From Bacillota bacterium (lineage in GTDB: Bacteria > Bacillota > Desulfotomaculia > Desulfotomaculales > VENG01), in the NCBI GenBank assembly GCA_009711705.1, contig VENG01000017.1, positions 62,001-126,000 on the forward strand: DNA of 64,000 nt, given 5' to 3'. The notes under the pieces were generated by a model. The model ran no database searches. It was not told where the DNA came from and saw nothing but the letters and a program-made list of their open reading frames with translations. The position numbers and the translations under genes were made by a program. Shown here in pieces: positions 17,124 to 26,894 of this stretch (positions are counted from its first letter, which is position 1; each line of letters begins with the position of its first letter).

Positions 17124-17538
17124 AGCGAGTACGCGAACGGGCCTGCTGCCCGCCCCTTTTGTTAATTACTTCACCCCAAATTACAGAAGCGGCAAGGGCA
17201 TTACGACCGGTAAGAAAACTATGCAGGGGGTGTGCACTTTTCCCCCGGCGTTTTGGCCTCGAACCCAACATAGGATCCTTCTCCTGCCTTCTCTCGCCTT
17301 TAGTATCGCCAGCAAGTTGCCCTGATGGAGAACTATCCGGCTCAACTGAATCTTCTCTCATGTCGGAGGGAGAATTCCACGGTCCCCGCAGCGGCATATC
17401 ATCTTCCTGATGAAATTCCCGCGGGAGTTCCTCAGGAACCCGTTGCCCCGGTGCAGGGAAACGCCTATTCTGTCTCGTCCTAGATACTACCTTCTGCATA
17501 ATAAAGAATAGTATTAATATCCAAATTAATTTTTCCAT
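17122..17538 (-). CDS. Hypothetical membrane-anchored protein at the end of the floA operon
   Basis: 138 aa, unrecognised. An N-terminal helix (LIWILILFFIMQKVV) is followed by a long charged, Pro- and Arg-rich, probably disordered region and a short hydrophobic patch (NALAASVIWGEVI) near the C-terminus. It starts 19 nt after floA and overlaps the terminator edge at its 3' end, so it belongs to the nfeD-floA transcription unit. Function cannot be assigned. Confidence 0.7.
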   Translation of the reverse strand: MEKLIWILILFFIMQKVVSRTRQNRRFPAPGQRVPEELPREFHQEDDMPLRGPWNSPSDMREDSVEPDSSPSGQLAGDTKGERRQEKDPMLGSRPKRRGKSAHPLHSFLTGRNALAASVIWGEVINKRGGQQARSRTR

Positions 17539-17556
17539 ACTGTTTTTTCACACCCA

Positions 17557-18567
17557 TTATTCTGATTCAGACAGTTTTCTGTACCCGGATTCTTCTGTAT
17601 CCTGCCCCACCTCAGATATATTCTCACGCATCTTTGTATCCGCTGTAAGGTTTTGCATGTTGTAATAGTCCATGACTCCTATTCTGCCCTGACGCAAAGC
17701 CTCTGCCATAGCCCGGGGCACTTCGGACTCGGCTTCCACAACCTTGGCCCGCATCTCTTCCACGTAAGCACTCATTTCCTGTTCCCGGGCTACTGCCATA
17801 GCCCTTCTCTCTTCCGCCCTGGCCTGGGCTATCTGTTTGTCGGCCTCGGCCTGGTCAGTCTGCAGATTGGCACCGATGTTGCGGCCTACATCCACATCGG
17901 CAATATCGATAGACAATATTTCAAACGCCGTTCCTGCATCCAAACCTTTTTCTAATACAGTATGGGAAATAGAATCAGGATTTTCCAAGACATCTTTATG
18001 GCTATTTGCAGAACCTACATTGGTAACAATCCCCTCGCCGACCCGGGCAAGAATGGTATCCTCCCCGGCACCACCTACCAGGCGGTCTATATTGGCTCTT
18101 ACAGTAACCCTGGCTATAGCTTTTACTTCTATGCCATCCTTTGCTACCGCCGACACCCAGGGCGTCTGGATCACTTTAGGGTTCACACTCATTTGTACTG
18201 CTTCCAAGACGTCACGACCTGCCAGGTCAATAGCCGCAGCCCTTTCGAAGGGCAGGTTAATATCCGCTCGCTCAGCTGCAATCAGAGAATCTACCACCCG
18301 GTCCACGTTACCGCCCGCCAGGTAATGAGCTTCCAGCTGGTTCACGGAAACCACCAGCCCGGCCTTATCCGCCTTTATTAACGGGCTTACAATTCTGGCC
18401 GGCGGAACTCTCCGGAAACGCATGCCAATGAGAGTCATAATGCCTATTTTTACCCCCGCCGCCAGGGCAGAAATCCACAGTCCGATAGGAATAAAACTAA
18501 AAATAACAACTATCCCGACAATACCAAATATAACAAGTAACAAAAAAGAAACTGTTGCTAAACTCAA
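17557..18567 (-). CDS. floA: Flotillin-like protein FloA (YqfA)
   Basis: Membrane scaffold protein of functional membrane microdomains, 336 aa. Two hydrophobic hairpin segments at the N-terminus ([18 protein letters not shown] and the next about 20 residues) are followed by an SPFH domain and a coiled-coil flotillin region rich in [18 protein letters not shown] start after GGAGGAGG. Paired with the NfeD-family gene, the standard partner of bacterial flotillins. Confidence 0.95.
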   Translation of the reverse strand: MSLATVSFLLLVIFGIVGIVVIFSFIPIGLWISALAAGVKIGIMTLIGMRFRRVPPARIVSPLIKADKAGLVVSVNQLEAHYLAGGNVDRVVDSLIAAERADINLPFERAAAIDLAGRDVLEAVQMSVNPKVIQTPWVSAVAKDGIEVKAIARVTVRANIDRLVGGAGEDTILARVGEGIVTNVGSANSHKDVLENPDSISHTVLEKGLDAGTAFEILSIDIADVDVGRNIGANLQTDQAEADKQIAQARAEERRAMAVAREQEMSAYVEEMRAKVVEAESEVPRAMAEALRQGRIGVMDYYNMQNLTADTKMRENISEVGQDTEESGYRKLSESE

Positions 18568-18653
18568 ACTACTGAAACCTCCTCCAACTAAAACATCCAG
18601 ATTATCTTTTTATGTATTAACAAATATGTCATTCAAAACCTATCTTCACCTAT

Positions 18654-19154
18654 CTACGATTCTTTTATCCACCTTACAATTATTCTGCTGCCCTCTACAT
18701 TGATTACTTCCACCTTTGCATCCCTAGGTATAAATCCCCCCTCCGTGACCACATCCAAGCGCTCACCATCCACTTCAACCGTGCCGGACGGACGCAGTGG
18801 TGTAATTACCGTGCCCCTACTGCCCACATAACGAGCCAACCCGGGCTTGGGCGCTGTATATCCTGTTTCCTTGTACTGCCTCGAGCTTAAAGAAACCCGC
18901 TGCAACAAGTTTAATTTAGTTACCACCTTGATGCTGATTATAAACAAAACAATAGTAACTACCAGAGCTATTACAAGGGCTTGCGTGGCTTGAGTCACAT
19001 CAACCACAAGCAGTAAGACTCCCCAGCCCAGTAAAAGCAAACCTGATATGCCGGCCACGCCAAAACCGGGGACAATAAAGATTTCGAGTATTAATCCCAG
19101 TGCACCCAACAAAAAGCACAGTGCGGCAAGCCAGGGTATAAGTTCAGGAGACAT
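18654..19154 (-). CDS. NfeD-family membrane protein
   Basis: 166 aa with three or four helices (ALCFLLGALGLILEIFIVPG and on) and a C-terminal OB-fold domain (about 105-160, GSRGTVITPLRPSGTVEV). In the family it partners the flotillin encoded next. ATG start after GGAGGG. First gene of nfeD-floA-hypothetical, behind the terminator at 19183-19214. Confidence 0.9.
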   Translation of the reverse strand: MSPELIPWLAALCFLLGALGLILEIFIVPGFGVAGISGLLLLGWGVLLLVVDVTQATQALVIALVVTIVLFIISIKVVTKLNLLQRVSLSSRQYKETGYTAPKPGLARYVGSRGTVITPLRPSGTVEVDGERLDVVTEGGFIPRDAKVEVINVEGSRIIVRWIKES

Positions 19155-19182
19155 TAGATTCCCTCCAGATTTAAACTTTAAA

Positions 19183-19214
19183 TGCCCGGTACATGCAATT
19201 GCACGAACCGGGCA
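19183..19214 (-). terminator. Terminator after rpsU
   Basis: TGCCCGGT (19183-19190) with ACCGGGCA (19207-19214); an inner TGCAATTGCA palindrome extends the stem. T-rich sequence follows on the minus strand. Confidence 0.7.
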
Positions 19215-19300
19215 CTATAACTGCTCTTTTCCACGAGAAACGCAAAGGCTGGCTAATTTCAAAAACGCTCCTCACTGTAACGCATTATTCTCATTTGGAT

Positions 19301-19495
19301 TTACCTAAACTTACGTTTACTTTTGCTGGCCGCCCGTCTGGCTGCCTCAGATTTTTTCTTTCTTTTAACACTAGGCTTTTCATAATGCTCATGCTTACGA
19401 GCTTCCGCCAGAACGCCCGACTTCTGGCAGGTACGCTTAAAGCGTCGGAGGGCACTGTCCAGTGTCTCATTTTTTCCAACCTTGACAATTGCCAC
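19301..19495 (-). CDS. rpsU: Ribosomal protein bS21
   Basis: Small basic 30S protein, 64 aa from the GTG at 19495 ([20 protein letters not shown]). The frame remains open for 13 codons upstream, but those encode a GGGGEK-type run that is simply the ribosome site (GGAGGGGGGG). Arg/Lys-rich C-terminus as usual for bS21. Confidence 0.95.
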   Translation of the reverse strand: MAIVKVGKNETLDSALRRFKRTCQKSGVLAEARKHEHYEKPSVKRKKKSEAARRAASKSKRKFR

Positions 19496-19609
19496 TGCTT
19501 TTTCCCCCCCTCCGCCGATAGATAAGACAAACACTCAACATAAACCTAAAACACAACCTCCATCTAGACAATACTTAGTTATTGTACAACAGAACCTTTA
19601 CCACGTCAA

Positions 19610-19951
19610 TTAGCCCGGTGGCCATTGTAATGGTCTTCCGGCCAGAAGGTGGTAATGGACGTGAAACACAATTTGTCCGGCATCTTTATTGCAATTAGAT
19701 ACAAGACGGAAACCACTTTCCAACTCCATTTCCCGGGCTACCTGGGCAACTGCCCGGTGCAGGTCACCCATTAAATGAGCATTCTCACCGTCTACATCCA
19801 TTAAAGTAGGAATGTGTTTTTTGGGAATAAATAAGAGGTGGGTAGGAGTTGCCGGGTTTACATCTTTAAATGCCATAACATTATCGTCTTCGTATATAAT
19901 GTCGGCAGGAATCTCCTTATTTATTATTTTGCAGAAGATACAATCTTTCAC
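19610..19951 (-). CDS. hinT: HIT-family nucleotide hydrolase (HinT type)
   Basis: Histidine triad protein, 113 aa. The active site HVHYHLL near the C-terminus matches HxHxHxx; CIFCKIINKEIPA at the N-terminus is the PKCI/Hint landmark. Family members hydrolyse purine phosphoramidates. GTG start behind AAGGAGG, between mtaB and rpsU as in other Firmicutes. Confidence 0.94.
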   Translation of the reverse strand: MKDCIFCKIINKEIPADIIYEDDNVMAFKDVNPATPTHLLFIPKKHIPTLMDVDGENAHLMGDLHRAVAQVAREMELESGFRLVSNCNKDAGQIVFHVHYHLLAGRPLQWPPG

Positions 19952-20038
19952 CCTGCCACCTCCTTCCCAACAAAATGGTAAAACCAGCCTTATTGTGACT
20001 TTTTATTCAACGTAAATATTATAAATCCTGCCTCTAAT

Positions 20039-21349
20039 TTAAATTATTCTACCTGTCAAATGATCGTCCTCAACTTTTTCTCCCCATACTTTCACTATTT
20101 TCCCCCGCAATGAAGGTTCGGCGGGAAAAATTATTTTTATGTAATTGTCTGTTAGTCCTTCATATAGATTATTATCCTCAGACCGGGATTGTTCAACCAA
20201 AACCTCACTCTCCTCTCCCACAAAGGTAGATATGAATCCCAAACGCAGTTTTTTCCCGAGCTCAATCAACTGCTTGCTTCTTACTTCTTTTTTGGCAGCA
20301 GGAACTTGATCCGTGAAAGAAGCTGCTGCTGTACCCTGGCGAGGAGAATATTTAAAAACATGTAGATTGGCAAAATTCAATTCCTTGATAAAGTTTAAGC
20401 TGTTCCTAAAATTTTCTTCTTTTTCTCCGGGAAACCCTACCATAATGTCAGTGGTTATAGCAACCCCGGGCATTTTCTTACTTAATCTTGCCACCAGTTC
20501 CCGGTAATGTTCTATCCCATATCTCCTTCTCATCCACCCCAGCACCTGGTCATCTCCACTTTGCAACGGAAGGTGCAGGTGGCGGCAAACAACGGGGGAT
20601 GAAGCTATAACATCGATTAAATTAAAATCTACGTCCTGCGGCTCTAACGAACTTAGCCGCAAGCGCCTCAATCCCGGAAGTTGAGACATTTTTTCTACCA
20701 GAACTGCCAGACTTAAATCTCCGGCCACATCTTTTCCGTAAGCACCGGTATGGATCCCTGTCAATACTATTTCTTTAAATCCTTGATCCAGTAACTTTTT
20801 TGATTCCTCCAAGACACTTTCCAGGCTTCGGCTGCGAAGCGGCCCGCGGGCATAAGGAACGATACAGTAAGCACAATAGTTATCACAGCCCTCCTGAATC
20901 TTTAAAAAACCGCGCACACGGTTTTGTACCAATGCAGGCAGTTCCTCGAACGAATGCGCGGACATTATATCAGCAACAGCATTCACAGGACGGTTACCTT
21001 TTAGCTCAGCACCTTCAACCAGATCAACAATTTTTGATCTGTCCCTGGTACCGACTACAAGATCAACTCCGGGAATATCCAATACCTCTGCCGGAGAAGT
21101 CTGCGCATAACAGCCTGTAACCACAACCACGGCCCCGGGATTGGTCCGGGTGGCCCGGCGGATAAGCTGTCTTGACTTACGGTCCCCCATGTGGGTGACC
21201 GTGCAGGTATTAATAACATACACATCAGCATAATCGTTGAAATCAGTAACTTTATATCCTTTTTCCATGAACAACTGTTCTATAGCCGAAGATTCGTATT
21301 GATTAACCTTGCACCCCAGCGTAGTGCAAGCTACGGTCTTTTTTTTCAT
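20039..21349 (-). CDS. mtaB: tRNA N6-threonylcarbamoyladenosine (t6A37) methylthiotransferase MtaB
   Basis: Radical SAM methylthiotransferase that converts t6A37 to ms2t6A37 in tRNA; 436 aa. The N-terminal MTTase domain supplies cluster cysteines (TLGCKVNQYES, TCTVTH, VTGCYAQ), the radical SAM motif is CDNYCAYC (about 153-160), and a C-terminal TRAM domain ends the protein. Its first 15 codons overlap the 3' end of rsmE in another frame, as in pgpH-ybeY. Confidence 0.96.
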   Translation of the reverse strand: MKKKTVACTTLGCKVNQYESSAIEQLFMEKGYKVTDFNDYADVYVINTCTVTHMGDRKSRQLIRRATRTNPGAVVVVTGCYAQTSPAEVLDIPGVDLVVGTRDRSKIVDLVEGAELKGNRPVNAVADIMSAHSFEELPALVQNRVRGFLKIQEGCDNYCAYCIVPYARGPLRSRSLESVLEESKKLLDQGFKEIVLTGIHTGAYGKDVAGDLSLAVLVEKMSQLPGLRRLRLSSLEPQDVDFNLIDVIASSPVVCRHLHLPLQSGDDQVLGWMRRRYGIEHYRELVARLSKKMPGVAITTDIMVGFPGEKEENFRNSLNFIKELNFANLHVFKYSPRQGTAAASFTDQVPAAKKEVRSKQLIELGKKLRLGFISTFVGEESEVLVEQSRSEDNNLYEGLTDNYIKIIFPAEPSLRGKIVKVWGEKVEDDHLTGRII

Positions 21350-22097
21350 TCAGAGCACCACCAAGGTCTCCCCATTCGTATAGCACCAAAGCCAGAGCAG
21401 CCAATCCCGCAGTTTCCGTACGTAAAATGCGGGGACCTAAAGTTACAGGTATAACGCCCTTTCTTTGTGCTTGTTCAAACTCTTCGGGATGGATTCCGCC
21501 TTCCGGTCCAATAAAAATAAATATTTCTGAAGGCACATCTTTTTTATTAAAAATATTACGCATCTTTTGCTCTGTTTCACCCTCGTAAGGCATCACTCCC
21601 ATTGCCTCTGCAGGGACGTCATCCAAAGCCTCCCACCAAGTGGTGGGAGTTACTACACGGGGTACAACAGAACGACGACATTGCTTGGCTGCCTCTACCG
21701 CTATGCGCTGCCAGCGGTCACGCCTTTCCGTCGCCTTTGTGGATGACAACTTAACCACGGACCGCTGACATATTACCGGGATGATGGCTGTGGCGCCAAG
21801 TTCAGTACCTTTTTGCATAACCAAGTCCATTTTTTCACCCTTGGAGATGCCCTGCACCAAAGTTACCCTTATGGGAGGTTCTCCTCCGGCCTGCCCCTGT
21901 TCCAAAACCTCACAATTTACTTTACCCTTTGTAACACTTTCGATACGGGCTTCGTATGCTTTTCCGTCACCATCTAATACTGTAATTATATCCCCGGTAC
22001 CCATTCGCAATACCTTGGAAATATGGCGAACATCCGGCCCGGAAATTGTAATATGACCTGACTTTACTTGTTCGGGCGACACAAAGAAACGTGGCAT
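21303..22097 (-). CDS. rsmE: 16S rRNA m3U1498 methyltransferase RsmE
   Basis: SPOUT-class methyltransferase, 264 aa from the ATG at 22097 (MPRFFVSPEQV), which has TTTGGAGGG upstream; a start five codons earlier would overlap that site. Knot motifs IGPEGGIHPEEFE and LGPRILRTETAGLAAL are intact. It methylates U1498 in the 30S decoding region. Part of the dnaJ-prmA-rsmE-mtaB run. Confidence 0.95.
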   Translation of the reverse strand: MPRFFVSPEQVKSGHITISGPDVRHISKVLRMGTGDIITVLDGDGKAYEARIESVTKGKVNCEVLEQGQAGGEPPIRVTLVQGISKGEKMDLVMQKGTELGATAIIPVICQRSVVKLSSTKATERRDRWQRIAVEAAKQCRRSVVPRVVTPTTWWEALDDVPAEAMGVMPYEGETEQKMRNIFNKKDVPSEIFIFIGPEGGIHPEEFEQAQRKGVIPVTLGPRILRTETAGLAALALVLYEWGDLGGALNEKKDRSLHYAGVQG

Positions 22098-22149
22098 GAA
22101 TCGGCCCTCCAAAAGAAATAAAATTTTTACATTGAGACCTTACAAGCCT

Positions 22150-23064
22150 TTACGGGTACACTGCTACCAAAGCAACCCATTCACCCTGGTGGCGCAATTC
22201 TTTAATTAGAAAACCCATTTTCTCTAAAACACCACGAACCTCCGGCAGCCGTTCCCTGATAATACCCGAAGCGATGAAATAACCTCCGGACCTTAAAACC
22301 TTAGCGGCATCAGGCGCAAGTTCTATAATTACAGACGACAGTATGTTAGCAACAACAATGTCAAACCTACCCTCTACATTATCCAACAAGTTGCCTTCCT
22401 TAACCCTTACTGTTGAAGAAACACCGTTACGCCTGGTATTCTCTGCGGCCATTTGTACGGCCACTTTATCCATGTCCAAAGCCAAAACCCTTGCCGATCC
22501 CAAAAGGGCAGCCGTAACGGCCAAGATACCGGAACCGGTACCAACATCTATAACGGAATCACCGGCAGCCACATACTCTTCTATTAATTCAAGACACATA
22601 GCAGTGGTGGGATGGGTACCGGTGCCAAACGCCTGACCGGGATCCATTTGAATAACAATCTCATCTTCCTGCGTACTGTATTCTTCCCATTCCGGTTTTA
22701 TAACCAATTTATTTCCAACTTTAACAGGTTTATAGTATATTTTCCAGGCATCCTGCCATTCTTTTTCTTCCATTTCCCGGGTTTCGACCTTACTAATTGG
22801 TAAAGACATTGATTCCAATATTTCTGCCAGCTTTTGCAGCTGTTTTTCTTGTGTTTCCCATGGGAAATAAGCCTTTACCACTGCCGGTGCCCCGTGCGGG
22901 GGAATAATATCCGGTCTGATCTCGGGCTCGGTGGCAGATAAACTACGCAGCGCCCCCGGGTCATCAATGGCAATGCCATTTACCCCTGTTTCTCTCAGTG
23001 CATAACTGAGAGATTCAATCCACTCCTCAGATATAGAAACTGCAACTTCCACCCATTTTGGCAT
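22150..23064 (-). CDS. prmA: Ribosomal protein L11 methyltransferase PrmA
   Basis: SAM-dependent methyltransferase modifying ribosomal protein uL11, 304 aa. The N-terminal substrate domain (about 1-110) precedes a Rossmann domain with VIDVGTGSGILAV as the SAM-binding loop and the NxL motif VVANILSSV. Starts after AAAGGG. It commonly follows dnaJ in Firmicutes. Confidence 0.95.
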   Translation of the reverse strand: MPKWVEVAVSISEEWIESLSYALRETGVNGIAIDDPGALRSLSATEPEIRPDIIPPHGAPAVVKAYFPWETQEKQLQKLAEILESMSLPISKVETREMEEKEWQDAWKIYYKPVKVGNKLVIKPEWEEYSTQEDEIVIQMDPGQAFGTGTHPTTAMCLELIEEYVAAGDSVIDVGTGSGILAVTAALLGSARVLALDMDKVAVQMAAENTRRNGVSSTVRVKEGNLLDNVEGRFDIVVANILSSVIIELAPDAAKVLRSGGYFIASGIIRERLPEVRGVLEKMGFLIKELRHQGEWVALVAVYP

Positions 23065-23100
23065 GTGATTCCCTTTACTTTCTTTTTTTTACGCGCCCGC

Positions 23101-24219
23101 CTATCCCATAAAAGCGTCGCGCACTTTTCCGAAAAAACCCTTTTCTTCCTCTCTGGTTTGTTCACCCAGACTGCGTCCCAATTCTTTTAACAGCTCACGT
23201 TGCTCATCGGTGAGCTTGGTAGGTGTAAATACCTTTACCCTTATATGCTGGTCTCCTCTGCCATACCCGTTTACATCTGGTATTCCATGGCCCCGCAGCC
23301 GGAAAACCGTTCCGGTTTGAGTCCCCTCCGGAATTTTCAAAGAGGCTTTGCTCTCCAAAGTAGCAACATCAACTTCGTCTCCCAGCGCTGCCTGCACAAA
23401 AGAAATGGGTATTTCACATACAACGTCGTTTCCATCCCGCCTGAAGAATTTATGAGGTCTGACCCTGATATAGACGTACAGATCTCCCCTTGGACCGCCC
23501 CGGGCCCCGGCCTCTCCTTCTCCGGATACCCGCAGGCGGGAGCCATTATCAACACCGGCAGGAATCTTGATATGGATATTTCTGTTACGCCTCACCTGAC
23601 CCGAACCATGGCAAGTAGGACATGGTTTTTCTATAATGGTACCTTTCCCATGACAGCGATCACAGGTGCGTGACTGTACCACCCGGCCAAAAGGTGTATT
23701 TTGAGCAAACTGCATCTGACCGGTACCGCCGCACTGCACACACGGATGGGACTTGGTGCCGGGTGCCGCACCATCACCACCGCAGGTACCGCAATCTTCC
23801 ACCCGCGGCACTTTTATATCCTTTTCCAAACCGAACGCGGCCTCTTCAAAGGAAAGTTCCATATCCACCCTAACATCAGAGCCCCGCTGCGGACCATGCC
23901 TTTGTCTTCCGCCACCGCCACCGAAAAACATATCGAAAATATCGCCGAGGCCTCCGAAGTCCGATCCGCCAAAACCTTCAAACCCACCCTGCCCGTCGGT
24001 TGCGGCATGGCCAAAACGGTCATAAGCGGCCCGCTTCTCATCTTCCATTAATACATCATAAGCCTCAGTGGCTTCGGAAAATTTCTTAGCCGCCTGATCA
24101 TCATCCGGATTAGCGTCGGGGTGATACTTACGGGCCAGTTTCCGATATGCCTTTTTTACCTCATCCTTGGAAGCATCTCGGGATATACCGAGCACCTCGT
24201 AGTAATCACGTTTGGCCAT
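23101..24219 (-). CDS. dnaJ: Chaperone protein DnaJ
   Basis: Hsp40 co-chaperone, 372 aa, full type I layout: J domain with the HPD tripeptide (KYHPDANP), a Gly/Phe-rich linker (GGFEGFGGSDFGG), four CxxCxGxG zinc repeats (CGTCGGDG, CVQCGGTG, CDRCHGKG, CPTCHGSG; about 142-210) and the C-terminal substrate domains. It stimulates DnaK ATPase activity. A 9-bp hairpin separates it from dnaK. Confidence 0.98.
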   Translation of the reverse strand: MAKRDYYEVLGISRDASKDEVKKAYRKLARKYHPDANPDDDQAAKKFSEATEAYDVLMEDEKRAAYDRFGHAATDGQGGFEGFGGSDFGGLGDIFDMFFGGGGGRQRHGPQRGSDVRVDMELSFEEAAFGLEKDIKVPRVEDCGTCGGDGAAPGTKSHPCVQCGGTGQMQFAQNTPFGRVVQSRTCDRCHGKGTIIEKPCPTCHGSGQVRRNRNIHIKIPAGVDNGSRLRVSGEGEAGARGGPRGDLYVYIRVRPHKFFRRDGNDVVCEIPISFVQAALGDEVDVATLESKASLKIPEGTQTGTVFRLRGHGIPDVNGYGRGDQHIRVKVFTPTKLTDEQRELLKELGRSLGEQTREEEKGFFGKVRDAFMG

Positions 24220-24252
24220 AGTTTCACCACCTTTTTCATTCTAAACACCATT

Positions 24253-24297
24253 AGGAGGGCGAAAGTCCGCAAAAAACCGGAAATCCAACGCCCTCCT
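24253..24297 (-). other. Hairpin between dnaK and dnaJ
   Basis: AGGAGGGCG (24253-24261) and CGCCCTCCT (24289-24297) form a 9-bp stem. No T run follows on the minus strand, so it may be a processing or stability element, or an attenuator, rather than a full terminator. Confidence 0.5.
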
Positions 24298-24390
24298 TAA
24301 ATAGGCATTCTCAAATAGGTATTCTTAAGTACTGGTTCTAATCATTTCTATACCGTACATTGCTATTCTACGTAAGGATTAAAAATCCTG

Positions 24391-26226
24391 TTACTTATCC
24401 TTTTTATCTTCATCGTCTTTAACCTCGTAATCCGCATCTACAACGTTTTCATCAGCTTCATTTCCCTGGCCAGCCGCATCTTCACCCTGCTGTTCCTGCT
24501 GCTGGTAAAGTTCTGCCGTAAGCTCATACAGCGGTCCGGTCAAGTTCTCTGTCTTTGCCTTAATATCCTCTAAATCGTCACCTTTTATAGCTTCCTGCAG
24601 TTCTTCCTTGGCCTTTTCAACCGTTTCCACCTTGGCCGGATCAAGTTTATCCTTATTATCCTTGATGGTCTTTTCAGCCTGGTAAATCATACTATCAGCC
24701 TGATTGACCAATTCCACTTTCTCCTTGCGTTTTTGGTCTTCCTCTGCATTCTTTTCAGCATCCTTGACCAGGCGATCGATTTCATCGTCGCTGAGCCCGG
24801 TACCTCCTTGAATGGTTATACTTTCCGCCTTACCCGTACCCTTATCCTTAGCTGACACATTGACAATGCCATTAGCATCTATATCAAAGGTAACCTCTAT
24901 TTGTGGCACTCCCCGGGGAGCGGGCGGAATACCGGTCAACTGGAACCTGTCCAGGGTTTTATTGTCCGCCGCCATAGGGCGCTCACCCTGCAGGACGTGA
25001 ATTTCAACCGTCGTCTGCCCGTCTGCGGCGGTGGAAAACACCTGACTCTTGGAAGTGGGTATAGTAGTATTGCGCTCAATTAGCTGGGTAGATACACCGC
25101 CCAGCGTTTCAATTCCCAGAGACAAAGGTGTAACATCCAAAAGCAGTACATCCTTAACCTCTCCGGCCAATACACCGGCCTGAATGGCCGCTCCTATAGC
25201 TACACACTCATCAGGGTTAATACCCTTATGAGGATCTTTACCCAGATACTTTTTGATTGCCTCTTGTACAGACGGTATACGGGTGGACCCACCAACCAAC
25301 AATATTTTATTTATATCTTTAGGCTCAAATCCTGCATCTTTCATGGCCTGCCTGGTAGGAACCATTGTCTTTTCAATTAGATCCGACGTCAATTCATCAA
25401 ATTTAGCTCTGGTTAAATTTACATCTAAATGTTTTGGCCCCTCAGCATCAGCGGTAATAAAGGGTAGGTTAACATTTGTGGTGGCAACTCCACTCAGCTC
25501 AACCTTGGCCTTTTCTGCCGCTTCATTTACCCTTTGCATGGCCATGCGGTCTTTACTGAGGTCAACACCCGTATCCTTCTTAAATTCACTTACCAGGTAA
25601 TCCATAACCCGCTGGTCAAAATCGTCACCGCCCAAGCGATTATTACCACTGGTGGCTTTAACTTCAAAAACACCTTCGCCTAATTCCAAGATAGATACAT
25701 CGAAAGTACCTCCACCCAGGTCAAAAACCAGTATGGTCTGGTCATCTTGCTTGTCAAGCCCATAGGCCAGTGCGGCCGCGGTGGGCTCGTTGATAATCCT
25801 TGATACTTCCAGACCGGCAATTTTACCGGCATCCTTTGTGGCCTGGCGCTGGGAATCGGTAAAATAGGCAGGAACTGTGATCACTGCCTGCTCAACTTTT
25901 TCACCCAGGTAAGCTTCAGCATCGGTTTTCAGCTTCTGCAAAATCATGGCGGAAATTTCTTCCGGGGTATATGCTTTACCATCTATGTTCTCTTTATGTT
26001 TTGAGCCCATATGCCTTTTAATGGAATGTACAGTTTTTTCCGGATTACTAATAGCTTGACGTTTAGCCACCTGCCCTACCAGGCGTTCCCCCGTCTTGGA
26101 AAAACCGACAACAGAAGGAGTAGTACGTCCCCCTTCGGCATTTGGAATAACTGTAGGCTCGCCACCTTCCATAACTGCCATACATGAGTTGGTTGTTCCT
26201 AAATCAATTCCTATTACTTTCCCCAT
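24391..26226 (-). CDS. dnaK: Chaperone protein DnaK
   Basis: Hsp70 chaperone, 611 aa. N-terminal ATPase domain with [24 protein letters not shown] and [13 protein letters not shown]; linker [16 protein letters not shown]; substrate-binding domain and helical lid; acidic Gln-rich tail ending [11 protein letters not shown]. It works with the adjacent GrpE and DnaJ. Controlled, by position, through the CIRCE element upstream of hrcA. Confidence 0.98.
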   Translation of the reverse strand: MGKVIGIDLGTTNSCMAVMEGGEPTVIPNAEGGRTTPSVVGFSKTGERLVGQVAKRQAISNPEKTVHSIKRHMGSKHKENIDGKAYTPEEISAMILQKLKTDAEAYLGEKVEQAVITVPAYFTDSQRQATKDAGKIAGLEVSRIINEPTAAALAYGLDKQDDQTILVFDLGGGTFDVSILELGEGVFEVKATSGNNRLGGDDFDQRVMDYLVSEFKKDTGVDLSKDRMAMQRVNEAAEKAKVELSGVATTNVNLPFITADAEGPKHLDVNLTRAKFDELTSDLIEKTMVPTRQAMKDAGFEPKDINKILLVGGSTRIPSVQEAIKKYLGKDPHKGINPDECVAIGAAIQAGVLAGEVKDVLLLDVTPLSLGIETLGGVSTQLIERNTTIPTSKSQVFSTAADGQTTVEIHVLQGERPMAADNKTLDRFQLTGIPPAPRGVPQIEVTFDIDANGIVNVSAKDKGTGKAESITIQGGTGLSDDEIDRLVKDAEKNAEEDQKRKEKVELVNQADSMIYQAEKTIKDNKDKLDPAKVETVEKAKEELQEAIKGDDLEDIKAKTENLTGPLYELTAELYQQQEQQGEDAAGQGNEADENVVDADYEVKDDEDKKDK

Positions 26227-26266
26227 TTGCTAGTACCTCCTTCTATAAAATCTTATAAATTTCTTT

Positions 26267-26857
26267 CTATGAGGAGCGGGCCACTTTTACCATGGCCGGC
26301 CTGATTATCTTATCTTTAAACATATAACCCCGCTGCATTTCCTCAATAACTGTATTATCCGGATACTCATCTGTTTCTTCCTGCATTACGGCCTCGTGTT
26401 TATTAGGATCAAATTCCTCACCTTTAGCGTCTATCACCTCCAGCCCCTCATTTTCCAGGACCTCATACAACTGGCGGTAAATCATCTGGATTCCTTCTAA
26501 AAACTTCTCTCCATCTCCCGGCGTGGCATCCAGTGCACGCCCAAAATTGTCCAGTACAGGCAAAAGCTCTGATATTAACGGTTCTGACGCGTACTTCCAG
26601 AACTCATCCTTTTCCTTTTGATTCCTTTTGCGAAAATTATCAAAATCAGCTTGCGCCCGAATAAGCCGGGTATAGTGTTCATTCGACTGGGCCTTTTCCC
26701 GGGCCAGTTCTTGTTTAAGCTTCTCTATTTCCTTCGCAGCGTCTTCTTCCTCCAGAAGAACCTCAGCCGTTTCCTCGCTGCAATCCGGTGCAGAGACGTT
26801 TTCTTCTGCCGGGCTTACCTCTGGATTCCCCACCTTTTCAAACTGCTTCTCATCCAC
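26267..26857 (-). CDS. grpE: Nucleotide exchange factor GrpE
   Basis: Exchange factor for DnaK, 196 aa. An acidic, probably disordered N-terminus (about 1-40) is followed by a long coiled coil (IEKLKQELAREKAQSNEHY) and the C-terminal beta domain ending MFKDKIIRPAMVKVA. It lies between the chaperonin gene and dnaK. Confidence 0.97.
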   Translation of the reverse strand: MDEKQFEKVGNPEVSPAEENVSAPDCSEETAEVLLEEEDAAKEIEKLKQELAREKAQSNEHYTRLIRAQADFDNFRKRNQKEKDEFWKYASEPLISELLPVLDNFGRALDATPGDGEKFLEGIQMIYRQLYEVLENEGLEVIDAKGEEFDPNKHEAVMQEETDEYPDNTVIEEMQRGYMFKDKIIRPAMVKVARSS

Positions 26858-26894
26858 TACACATCACCTCTTTGTAACAAATACAATTTTCTAT